A stretch of DNA of 17,947 bases, from assembly GCA_964542435.1 (NCBI GenBank), contig CAZIVE010000052.1, forward strand, positions 1-17,947, read 5' to 3'. Below are positions 1-6,968 of this stretch, piece after piece (the stretch's first letter is position 1; every line of letters begins with the position of its first letter). The notes below the pieces were generated by a model, which saw only the letters and a program-made list of their open reading frames with translations, did no database searches and was not told the DNA's origin. The translations under genes and the position numbers were made by a program. The DNA is from CAZIVE01 sp964542435 (GTDB taxonomy: Bacteria > Bacteroidota > Bacteroidia > Bacteroidales > Tannerellaceae).

Positions 1-545
1 GTGATGGAGAAAGAAGAGGTAAGGAAAATGGGTGGAAGTTCCTCCCATACTTCCATCAGTTTCTCTTTGTAGTTGCGTATGTTATCGATCAGTTTGTTCT
101 TTCCCAGTTTGTCCGTCTTGGTAAAGATGATGGAAAAGGGAACGCCGTTGTTGCCGAGCCATTCCATGAAAGAGAGATCGATGTCGAGCGGTTCGTGACG
201 GCAATCGATCAGAACGAAAAGATTGGTCAGCTGTTCTCTCTTTCGTATATAACTTTCAATGATACGTCCGATGTTCTCACGACCCTCTTTGCCTCGCTGA
301 GCATAACCATATCCGGGAAGATCCACCAGATACCATTGCTTGTTGATGAAGAAATGGTTGATGAGTTGCGTCTTGCCAGGTTTCTGTGAAGTCATGGCCA
401 GATTCTTTTTCCCTGTCAGCATATTGATGAGAGATGATTTACCCACATTGCTTCGTCCAATGAATGCAAATTCAGGTAAATGGCCCTCAGGACATTTGGT
501 CACGTCGGTGTTGCTGATTACAAATTCTGCACTGCTTATTTCCAT
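1..545 (-). CDS. engB: Ribosome biogenesis GTPase EngB (YihA/YsxC), C-terminus cut by window edge
   Basis: EngB is a TrmE/Era-type GTPase needed for assembly of the large ribosomal subunit. Translation from the ATG at 545-543 gives MEISSAEFVISNTDV and then the GTPase motifs in order: G1 GRSNVGKSS (residues 30-38), a switch I threonine in QKPGKTQ, G3 DLPGYGYA, G4 TKTD and G5 near TSS at the visible end. About 181 residues are visible with no stop; the family is around 200 aa, so only the C-terminal tail is missing. The start codon lies inside the 3' end of the SSS symporter gene (10 bp overlap, 536-545), so the two are probably co-transcribed and translationally coupled. No separate promoter was seen. 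Family assignment is firm; the operon link is inference. Confidence 0.95.
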   Translation of the reverse strand, partial: MEISSAEFVISNTDVTKCPEGHLPEFAFIGRSNVGKSSLINMLTGKKNLAMTSQKPGKTQLINHFFINKQWYLVDLPGYGYAQRGKEGRENIGRIIESYIRKREQLTNLFVLIDCRHEPLDIDLSFMEWLGNNGVPFSIIFTKTDKLGKNKLIDNIRNYKEKLMEVWEELPPIFLTSSFSI

Positions 546-2002
546 GCTGTTGATGTGTTGAGGGTTGATTGATGTTTATTAAAATAGGAAGAGATCCAGA
601 GTCCTGCGAAGGTGATGGCTCCGTTTACCATGAGCATTTCGTATCCGAATGTATATCCTGCATATGTCTTCACCAGATAATAGCTGGCCAGACAAATGAT
701 TGGAGAGGCAATACAGATATAAGGAACCCATTTGTCACGAGGCTTTCTCTTGGTGAACAGACCGAATACAAAGAGTCCTAACAACGGGCCGTACGTATAG
801 GCTGCAATGAGATAGATGGCATCGATGACACTGCGGTCGTTCACTGCTTTGAATACGAGAATGATCAAGGCAAAGACAACAGAGATAAGCAGATGGACTT
901 TCAGTCGTGTGTGTTTGGCCTTTTTAGCCTCTTCACGTTCCACACCCATAATGTCCACACAGAAGGATGTGGTAAGTGCTGTTAGGGCTGAGTCTGCACT
1001 GCTGAACGCAGCAGCAATGATACCGATGGTGAAGAATATCAGAATGCTTCCCCCTAAGATTCCACTCGTACAGAACATAGGAAGGATATCGTCACTCAAG
1101 GCGGGCAGAGTAATGTTTTCCTGTTGTGCTAAAATGAGCAGCAATGCGCCCAGAGAAAGGAACAGAAAGTTGACAGGAGTGAAAGCGAAACCATACGTGT
1201 ACATATTCTTTTGCGCATCTTTAAGACTTTTGCAGGAGAGGTTCTTCTGCATCATGTCTTGGTCGAGTCCCGTCATGACGATGGTGATGAAGATGCCGCT
1301 GAAGAACTGCTTGAAGAAGTTCTGGGTGCTGTGCCAGTCGCCGAATTCGAAGATGTGGAAGTATTTGCTATCGGCGATTGTAGTTGCCATACCTTTTGCG
1401 TCAAGTCCCATTTTGTCGCCCACTTGCCAGATGATGACGATCAGCATTGCAACGAGACATACCGCTTGAATCGTGTCAGTCCAGATAATTGTCCTGACGC
1501 CGCTGCGGAAGGTATAAAGCCAAACGAGGAAGATACTGAGAATGACAGTGACGACAAAGGGTACGTGCCAAGTGTTGAATACATAGGTTTGTAGTATAAG
1601 AACAACCAGATACAGTCTGGCTGCCGCTCCGACAATCTTTGAGAGCAGGAAGAATGAGGCACCGGTTTTATAGCCGCGTTTGCCGATTCGTCCGTCGAGA
1701 TAGGAGTAGATGGAGGTCAGCTTTAGACGGTAGTAGAGCGGTAACAGTACTTTGGCTATAATGATATAACCAAAGAAAAAGCCAATGACCGTTTGCATAT
1801 AGGTCATGTCGATGCTCCTCACCATGCCTGGAACGGACACGAACGTCACCCCGGAAAGTGAAGTGCCGACCATGCCGATCGACACGATATACCACGGTGA
1901 CTTGCGGTTGCCGAGAAAGAATGCATCATTGCCGCTGCTCTTGCGTCCCGTGATCCATGCGATCAGCAGGAGAAGAGAAAAGTAACCGGCAATGATGAGT
2001 AA
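536..2002 (-). CDS. SSS-family sodium:solute symporter, N-terminus lost in assembly gap
   Basis: Sodium/solute symporter of the inner membrane. The visible 488 residues open in the first transmembrane helix (LLIIAGYFSLLLLIAW) and carry the family loop DAFFLGNRKSPW, the helix with GTSLSGVTFVSVPG, and the Na2-site helix GIIAAAFSSADSALTALTT around residue 340, whose paired serines are typical of SSS sodium sites. There are roughly 12-13 hydrophobic segments. The start codon lies in the N run at 2003-2102, probably only a short way into it. The stop TAA at 538-536 overlaps the engB start. The substrate cannot be read from sequence. Some Bacteroidetes members of this family import sugars, among them the N-acetylmuramic acid transporter MurT of Tannerella forsythia, and the neighbouring SpoIID-domain gene makes a cell-wall sugar plausible. 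That link is inference. Confidence 0.88.
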   Translation of the reverse strand, partial: LLIIAGYFSLLLLIAWITGRKSSGNDAFFLGNRKSPWYIVSIGMVGTSLSGVTFVSVPGMVRSIDMTYMQTVIGFFFGYIIIAKVLLPLYYRLKLTSIYSYLDGRIGKRGYKTGASFFLLSKIVGAAARLYLVVLILQTYVFNTWHVPFVVTVILSIFLVWLYTFRSGVRTIIWTDTIQAVCLVAMLIVIIWQVGDKMGLDAKGMATTIADSKYFHIFEFGDWHSTQNFFKQFFSGIFITIVMTGLDQDMMQKNLSCKSLKDAQKNMYTYGFAFTPVNFLFLSLGALLLILAQQENITLPALSDDILPMFCTSGILGGSILIFFTIGIIAAAFSSADSALTALTTSFCVDIMGVEREEAKKAKHTRLKVHLLISVVFALIILVFKAVNDRSVIDAIYLIAAYTYGPLLGLFVFGLFTKRKPRDKWVPYICIASPIICLASYYLVKTYAGYTFGYEMLMVNGAITFAGLWISSYFNKHQSTLNTSTAWK

Positions 2003-2102
2003 NNNNNNNNNNNNNNNNNNNNNNNNNNNNNNNNNNNNNNNNNNNNNNNNNNNNNNNNNNNNNNNNNNNNNNNNNNNNNNNNNNNNNNNNNNNNNNNNNN
2101 NN
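2003..2102. other. Assembly gap, 100 N
   Basis: This run of exactly 100 N separates the SpoIID-domain gene from the SSS symporter gene. The other two gaps are also exactly 100, so the length is probably a placeholder. It must contain the C-terminal part and stop of the SpoIID gene and the start of the symporter, and it could also hide a further gene. Confidence 0.98.
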
Positions 2103-3073
2103 GATCTTTCTTTGATCAAAGCTGAAAGTTCAGCCTGTTTGTAGTTTACCTTCCAACGATAGAAATCGGTTGTTTCCTGATCATAGTTGTTAAGTACTTG
2201 GGAAAGGATGGTATGGTCGTTCGTATTGCAGAATGCATCAGGTGCAGTACGGATCCACTTATCGGCCTCGTCCTCCTTGGTCAGATCGGGGAATGTCTTC
2301 TCTTTGCTATTGTCTCTTAAGGCAACAAGATAGGAGTGGTGGACAGGTTCCCAGCAGTTCTCGAACTCTTCGGTGACGCCGCCGCAACTCTTTGAAAAAC
2401 GGGCATCACAAATAACGCCATTATGCATCAATACTTCTCCGTGAGTCTCTTTGATAGCCGTCTTTACCAATGGCGTCGATTCGCGTGTGATTCCTTGATA
2501 ACGCTGACAATGATCGTCAGCACATACATCAAAGAGCACATGATCTTCACGGTCGTACCATTTGATCAGTTTGTCCTTATCTTGATAACTGCTCTGATAA
2601 ACGCGGTTCGGACGGTGTGCAATGTGGAGGTTCTTCTCGATTTGAGCCAGCAGCCAACTGCGGGAGATTACGGCGTGAGCCATCAGCAATGCTTTGGAAG
2701 CTGTTGCACTCATCTCTGAGGAGATGACGCTCGTAAGATATTCTTCCACTTCCACCTGGTTGATTGCCGTGATGCCATCACCGTTGACAATCAGATTGAG
2801 CGCTCCTTTGAAGCGCTGATCTTCGTTGCGTTGCCAATGGAAATTGACTCCGATGGTCACAGCCTTCAAATCGAAGGATACATCCGGTGAACTGGGTTCG
2901 AAAAAGAGTTCGTTATACATTTTCCCATTAAAAACCACTTTGTTTCCCACTAAGAGAGCTCGTTGTTCTCCCGTAAGAAAACGACCGGTTTCGGTCCAGA
3001 TATATTCTCCGTTGAATACAAACGAAATGGCCTTTTGTGTCAGGATCCCTACATTTACTACAGGTGCTTCCAT
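2103..3073 (-). CDS. SpoIID/LytB-domain protein (probable peptidoglycan lytic enzyme), C-terminus lost in gap
   Basis: SpoIID-type proteins cleave peptidoglycan glycan strands as lytic transglycosylases or stimulate amidases. The 323 visible residues start at ATG 3073-3071, 2 bp after the stop of the OPT gene. The SpoIID core is recognisable: VEVEEYLTSVISSEMSATAS followed by KALLMAHAVISRSWLLAQ (the usual 'LKAQAVAARTY' region), and further on FSKSCGGVTEEFENCWEP, matching the conserved SCGG block. No signal peptide is obvious at the chosen start (MEAPVVNVGILTQ), as is common for the Bacteroidetes version. Relatives are usually about 100 residues longer, ending in a GWGHGVG-type block that is absent here, so the rest lies in the gap. 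The frame runs open through the N run into the SSS gene, but that join is an artefact. Context suggests cell-wall turnover. Confidence 0.85.
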
Positions 3074-3075
3074 AT

Positions 3076-5079
3076 TTATTCAGTCTTTTTTGCTTTTAAT
3101 GCACTCATGCCTAAGTAAGCGATAAGTGCTATGTATAATGGAATGGAAAGCCATTGAGCAGCATTACTGTCTGCCCAAGCCTCATTCATAAGATTGATTC
3201 CTCCAAAGCGGAGAGCTGCACTCACTACGCCCATCAAGGCTCCTCCGGCGATGAATCCGGAAGCGATCAGTGTACCGCGTTCTTGACGGAGGCGATTGAT
3301 CTCTGCATCTTTACTACGTGTACTTACGAACCAACTGATGGCACCACCAATCAGAAGCGGCGTGTTGAGGTTGATCGGTATGAACATGCCGAGAGCAAAA
3401 GCCAATGCGGGAACTTTACAGAAGTTGAGTACGATGGCAAGGACGGCTCCGATACCGTACAGTAACCAAGGTGCTCCGGATCCGCTCATCAGAGGTTCTA
3501 TTACTGCTGCCATGGCGTTTGCCTGTGGAGCAGCTAAGGCTCCGCTCGTAAAACCATACGTTTTGTTCAATATCATGATGACGACGCCCACCGTAGCAGC
3601 AGCAACCAACGTGCCAAGGAATTTCCAACTCTCCTGTTTTGCCGGTGTACTTCCCAGCCAATAACCGATCTTGAGGTCGGTGACGAATCCACCCGCCATG
3701 GAAAGGGCTGTGCAGACGACGCCTCCGATAATCAATGCCGATACCATACCGGCTGTACCGCTCAGCCCGCAAGCCACTAATATGATACTTGCCAGAATCA
3801 AAGTCATCAATGTCATTCCTGAAACCGGATTCGAACCTACTATGGCGATGGCATTGGCGGCAACAGTTGTGAAAAGGAATGCTATGATTCCTACGATCAG
3901 CAGTCCGATGACTGCAAACATCCATTTATCAACCACGTCGAACATGAAAAAGAGGAACATGACGATGAAGGCAGCTACCAATCCGAAGAAGATGACCTTC
4001 ATTGGAATGTCCTTGCGTGTGCGCAACTGAGACTCTGTAGTCTTGTCGCCTTTGCCTTTAAGCTCTTTGGCAGCCAGTCCGACTGCACTGCGGATGATAC
4101 CCCAAGACTTGATGATACCAATAATGCCGGCTGTGGCAATACCTCCGATACCTATATGACGGGCGTAGGTGGTGAAGATCTGTTCGGGAGTCATGCTGCC
4201 TACGGTTGTCGTGATGGCTGCAGAATTTCCGAAGGTAAGAATATCGTTTCCGAAGAAATAGCCCATTCCAGGAATGATGATCAGCCAAACGAGGAACGAG
4301 CCCGCGCAGATGATCAGTGAATATCTCAGTCCGATGATATAACCCAAGCCAACGACAGCTGCGCCTGTGTTGATTTTAAAAACCAGCTTGGCTTTGTCTG
4401 CTAGCATGGTGCCGATTCCTACAATGCGGGTAGTCAGTGTCTCGCTCCACCAGCCGAAAGTGGCTACAATGAAGTCATATAGACCACCAATGATACCGGC
4501 AAACAACAAAGGCTTTACCTGTTCGCCTCCCTTTTCTCCGGATACGAGCACCTGCGTGGTAGCTGTAGCTTCGGGGAAGGGATATTTGCCGTGCATCTCG
4601 GAAACGAAATAGTGGCGGAATGGAATCAACATCAGGATGCCGATTACGCCACCCAGAAGTGAACTCATGAAGACGTCGAAGAAGTTGACGGATATCTCTG
4701 GATATTTAGCTTGGAGGATATAGAGTGCAGGCAACGTGAAGATGGCTCCTGCCACAATGACGCCGCTGTTGGCACCGATCGACTGTATGATGACATTTTC
4801 CCCTAATGCATTCTTGCGCTTGAAAGCACTTGACACTCCCACGGCAATGATAGCGATGGGAATGGCAGCTTCGAACACCTGGCCAACCTTTAGTCCAAGA
4901 TAGGCAGCGGCTGCACTGAATATGACAGCCATCAACAACCCCCATAGAACAGACCATGGTGTTACCTCTCGGTATTTTTTATCGGGCGACATCAGTGGCT
5001 TGTATGTCTCTCCCTCTTTCAGCTCGCGAAACGCGTTCTCCGGTAGTCCGGAAGGCTTCTCTTCGTTGTTCTCCTCCAT
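3076..5079 (-). CDS. OPT-family oligopeptide transporter
   Basis: Polytopic inner-membrane transporter of the OPT family, which in bacteria is linked to peptide (and in other branches metal-chelate) uptake. It has 667 aa, the usual length for this bacterial branch. A hydrophilic N-terminal tail of about 40 residues (MEENNEEKPSGLPENAF) precedes the first helix, SVLWGLLMAVIFSAAAAYLG, with the characteristic LGLKVGQVFEAAIPIAI and GENVIIQSIGANSGVIVAG segments following. The cytoplasmic-loop block HGKYPFPEATATTQVLVSG is another OPT signature. About 14-16 hydrophobic segments can be counted. It is the first gene of the minus-strand operon, behind the promoter at 5138-5169, and ends 2 bp before the SpoIID-domain start. 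A role in importing peptides released from the cell wall would fit that neighbour but is not demonstrated. Confidence 0.92.
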   Translation of the reverse strand: MEENNEEKPSGLPENAFRELKEGETYKPLMSPDKKYREVTPWSVLWGLLMAVIFSAAAAYLGLKVGQVFEAAIPIAIIAVGVSSAFKRKNALGENVIIQSIGANSGVIVAGAIFTLPALYILQAKYPEISVNFFDVFMSSLLGGVIGILMLIPFRHYFVSEMHGKYPFPEATATTQVLVSGEKGGEQVKPLLFAGIIGGLYDFIVATFGWWSETLTTRIVGIGTMLADKAKLVFKINTGAAVVGLGYIIGLRYSLIICAGSFLVWLIIIPGMGYFFGNDILTFGNSAAITTTVGSMTPEQIFTTYARHIGIGGIATAGIIGIIKSWGIIRSAVGLAAKELKGKGDKTTESQLRTRKDIPMKVIFFGLVAAFIVMFLFFMFDVVDKWMFAVIGLLIVGIIAFLFTTVAANAIAIVGSNPVSGMTLMTLILASIILVACGLSGTAGMVSALIIGGVVCTALSMAGGFVTDLKIGYWLGSTPAKQESWKFLGTLVAAATVGVVIMILNKTYGFTSGALAAPQANAMAAVIEPLMSGSGAPWLLYGIGAVLAIVLNFCKVPALAFALGMFIPINLNTPLLIGGAISWFVSTRSKDAEINRLRQERGTLIASGFIAGGALMGVVSAALRFGGINLMNEAWADSNAAQWLSIPLYIALIAYLGMSALKAKKTE

Positions 5080-5137
5080 TTTGTAAAAATGTTAGGTTTA
5101 TATCCTTTGTTTTACCTTTTTGTGTGCTTTCGGTTGA

Positions 5138-5169
5138 CAAATGTAAATCAATTCTTTTGATTATGCAAG
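5138..5169 (-). promoter_or_regulatory. Promoter of the OPT-SpoIID-SSS-engB operon
   Basis: On the minus strand TACATTTG (5145-5138) matches the Bacteroidetes -7 consensus TAnnTTTG. Twenty bases upstream CTTG (5169-5166) supplies the TTG core of the -33 element. The predicted transcript start is near 5130, giving a leader of about 50 nt before the OPT ATG. Confidence 0.6.
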
Positions 5170-5263
5170 AAAGTCAAAGAATCTTGTGACGAAACAAAAA
5201 AGATGAAATTTACTTATTTCTGTCTTTTCCCTATATAAGTAACTGCTTGCATCTTTTCTTTAA

Positions 5264-5306
5264 GCCACCATAGAGAAAAGTTACTTTTTCTCATGAAAAT
5301 GGTGGC
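5264..5306. repeat. Inverted repeat forming a strong two-part hairpin
   Basis: Outer arms GCCACCAT (5264-5271) and ATGGTGGC (5299-5306) are perfectly complementary. Inside them GAGAAAAG (5273-5280) pairs with CTTTTTCTC (5284-5292) with one bulged T, leaving a 3-base loop. TCTTT/AAAGA flanks extend the pairing after a two-base mismatch. No T-run follows on either strand and the two genes diverge from here, so a terminator role is unlikely. Confidence 0.7.
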
Positions 5307-5482
5307 AAAAAGATAATTGACAAATCATGATTATTTGTGCTCTTTTCGGCTTTCTTCGTTCACCTGTCAATCGATTTTGTGAAACTTATCATTTCTAAAG
5401 ATCCTGGAAAATGGAATGTTTTATAGGATGAGGAGATGTTGGATGCTTTCTTTTATCATCGAGAAGAGACTTATTTCCAAAT

Positions 5483-5511
5483 ATAAGACAGTAATTTCAG
5501 AAAATAAGACA
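5483..5511 (+). promoter_or_regulatory. Possible operator: two ATAAGACA direct repeats 21 bp apart
   Basis: ATAAGACA occurs at 5483-5490 and 5504-5511, two helical turns apart, 46 bp upstream of the PHP-like start. Such same-face direct repeats are typical of dimeric activators, for example LytTR regulators. The regulator is unknown. Confidence 0.3.
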
Positions 5512-5556
5512 ATGTAGATGTTCGGCAGTGGAGTATTTTTACAGAAAAATAGTATA

Positions 5557-6396
5557 ATGAATCGAAAAACCTTTTTACAGATGTCGGGCTTATTAGTGTC
5601 GAGTACCGTGATGGGGAAGATACCTTCCGCAGAAATGCATTTTATTGAAGGAGGCAATAGCAGTGCTTCTAACGGTAGTAGCTTCCCATTAATGGACTTA
5701 CATGTTCATCGTTCTCGGAATTTAACTATTGACGACATTGTCGCTAAGTCCAAAGAGTTGAACATGAAGATCGGTGTCATGGAGAATATTTCGCCTTGGG
5801 GCATTAAAGATGATGAGAAGTTGAAAGAGTATATCGATACATTGAGGCCTTATCCTGTCTTTATCGGACTGCAGCCGATGAGTCTTGGGTGGTCAAAAAA
5901 TCTTTCTCCTGATTTGATTGCTCAGGCTGATTATGTAGCAATGGATCCTCAGGTCGTTCCTAACGGTAATAGTTATGGCGAGACTATTAATGTTTGGGAA
6001 TACAGCACTTATATTGATGATGCCGAGGCTTTCATGGAGCAAAACATGAAACATTATATGAACATTTTGACGGGCAATGAACCTTTGGATATTTTTGCCT
6101 GTCCGCTTTTTTTGCCGAGTAGTCTCGAACGACACTATAATACACTTTGGAACAAGAAACGTCTGCAGCAAATTATTGATGCGGCCAAAGCCCGAAATGT
6201 TGCTATAGAGATCAACGATGTCGTGCAGGTTCCTCATGAAGAGTTCATCCTCATGGCGAAACACGCCGGATTGAAATTTACATTCGGTTCTGACGCACGT
6301 AATCAGTTCGTTGGACGTCTTATTTATTGTAAGCGTATGGCTCAGAGATGCCAGCTTACTGAAAAGGACTTTTTTATTCCTCGGAGTCGTACCTGA
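5557..6396 (+). CDS. Exported PHP-like (polymerase/histidinol-phosphatase-fold) protein
   Basis: A 279-aa protein with an N-terminal export signal: MNRKTFLQMSGLLVSSTVMG has a Tat-like N-R-K-x-F-L start, then a hydrophobic stretch ending near PSAEM. The mature part begins with the PHP metal motif DLHVH (about residues 49-53), then a TIM-barrel-like run of helices and strands, and ends with EINDV and TFGSDARN. PHP proteins usually carry a histidine in an HP motif and in a terminal DxH; here those places read ACP and DAR, so the metal site is altered. The substrate is unknown; phosphoesterase-like or sugar-related hydrolysis in the periplasm is a guess. The start at 5557 is preferred over the in-frame ATG at 5518 because it places the export signal at the terminus. 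It stands alone, with terminators behind it. Confidence 0.7.
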   Translation: MNRKTFLQMSGLLVSSTVMGKIPSAEMHFIEGGNSSASNGSSFPLMDLHVHRSRNLTIDDIVAKSKELNMKIGVMENISPWGIKDDEKLKEYIDTLRPYPVFIGLQPMSLGWSKNLSPDLIAQADYVAMDPQVVPNGNSYGETINVWEYSTYIDDAEAFMEQNMKHYMNILTGNEPLDIFACPLFLPSSLERHYNTLWNKKRLQQIIDAAKARNVAIEINDVVQVPHEEFILMAKHAGLKFTFGSDARNQFVGRLIYCKRMAQRCQLTEKDFFIPRSRT

Positions 6397-6438
6397 TGAA
6401 ACGATATGAATAGATCGACACAAGTTAGTGTTGTTATA

Positions 6439-6505
6439 GGAGAGCGTGCAAAATAATGTATAGAAAAAAGTCGTTTACAGAATTCAGCGCATGCTCTCCC
6501 TTTTT
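6439..6505 (+). terminator. Probable intrinsic terminator of the PHP-like gene
   Basis: GGAGAGCGTGC (6439-6449) pairs with GCATGCTCTCC (6489-6499) over 11 positions with one G-T pair, followed by CTTTTT. The 39-base loop is long for a terminator. It begins 43 bases after the stop codon. Confidence 0.6.
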
Positions 6506-6557
6506 GTGAATCAATTATTGCTGTCCGATAAAAAACGGAAATAGCATAAAAATCGTT

Positions 6558-6599
6558 CCCGAAACGCAGTTATATAGCATTTCGGGTTCTTTTCTCTTT
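6558..6599 (+). terminator. Intrinsic terminator hairpin with T-rich tail
   Basis: CCCGAAA (6558-6564) pairs with TTTCGGG (6580-6586), extended inward past a C-A mismatch by GC/GC, and is followed by TTCTTTTCTCTTT. It lies inside the MITE-like element, downstream of another terminator, so it may be a second-line terminator or a part carried by the element. Confidence 0.65.
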
Positions 6600-6713
6600 G
6601 TGACAAGCCCCCTTAATTAGATTGCAACCTTCTCGAGCCTCTAATATTGCCTCTTGAAACCAAGCGGCATAATCTTAGGTCTCGGATTGTCCTGGCGCTG
6701 TCTAAAGATTATG

Positions 6714-6790
6714 GCTGTCTGATAAAAAATAAGTCATTGGAAATATTCTCTGCTCATCAGTTTTAATGACTTATGTTTTTATCGGACAGC
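6714..6790. repeat. Long near-perfect inverted repeat (25/26-base arms, 26-base loop)
   Basis: The arm at 6714-6738 is complementary to 6765-6790 except for one C/T difference and one inserted base. The outer half of each arm is the GCTGTCYGATAAAAA terminal-repeat core and the inner half is ATAAGTCATT. RNA from either strand would fold into a long hairpin. Confidence 0.75.
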
Positions 6791-6893
6791 AATATAAATC
6801 AATAAACCTGAATTGGTCATAGGGAATAACACTGCTCATGCATTTTAGAGGGTGAAATACATGAATTTCAATATTATTTTATGACCTATTTGG

Positions 6894-6947
6894 AAAAAAG
6901 CTGTTCTTTCGTAAGGTGTCATTGCCTATAGCGAGAAGAACAGCTTT
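6894..6947 (-). terminator. Intrinsic terminator of the flavodoxin gene
   Basis: AAAGCTGTTCTT (6897-6908) pairs perfectly with AAGAACAGCTTT (6936-6947). Read on the minus strand the hairpin is followed by a run of six T (6899-6894). It begins 21 bases after the flavodoxin stop codon. Confidence 0.85.
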
Positions 6948-6968
6948 CTACCAATCCTGATCTTAATT

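Larger units (their letters stand above)
5080..5556. other. Intergenic region between divergent OPT operon and PHP-like gene
   Basis: These 477 bases have no credible coding frame. They contain the OPT promoter (5138-5169), a large hairpin (5264-5306), a small dyad ACAAAT-N7-ATTTGT (5320-5338) and a pair of ATAAGACA direct repeats (5483-5490 and 5504-5511) shortly before the PHP-like gene. No good TAnnTTTG box was found for that gene; TATTTTTA at 5534-5541 is the nearest candidate. Confidence 0.6.
6516..6794. mobile_element. MITE-like element with perfect 19 bp terminal inverted repeats
   Basis: TATTGCTGTCCGATAAAAA at 6516-6534 recurs as an exact reverse complement at 6776-6794, bounding a 279-base segment without coding capacity. 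A third copy of the core, GCTGTCTGATAAAAA, lies inside at 6714-6728 in the same orientation as the left end. Short size, terminal inverted repeats and no transposase fit a miniature inverted-repeat element or the collapsed remnant of an insertion sequence. No clear target-site duplication is visible (left flank ends TCAATT, right flank begins TAAATC), which weakens the case. The parent family is not recognised. Confidence 0.5.
6397..6968. other. 572-base non-coding stretch rich in hairpins
   Basis: No credible gene was found between the PHP-like gene and the convergent flavodoxin gene. The stretch holds two plus-strand terminators (6439-6505, 6558-6599), a MITE-like element (6516-6794) with an internal hairpin at 6714-6790, a smaller stem pairing 6669-6677 with 6703-6712, and the flavodoxin terminator (6894-6947). 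No tRNA-like fold was seen. Confidence 0.7.

Noticed and set aside
816..1469. Plus-strand open frame of about 217 codons
   Set aside because: Antisense to the SSS symporter, with low-complexity composition and no recognisable domain.
5518..5556. Upstream ATG giving 13 extra residues to the PHP-like protein
   Set aside because: It would bury the export signal behind a non-signal segment, and the start at 5557 gives a normal signal peptide.
6854..6869. Small dyad GAAAT-N6-ATTTC
   Set aside because: Five AT-rich pairs without a tail are not distinguishable from chance.
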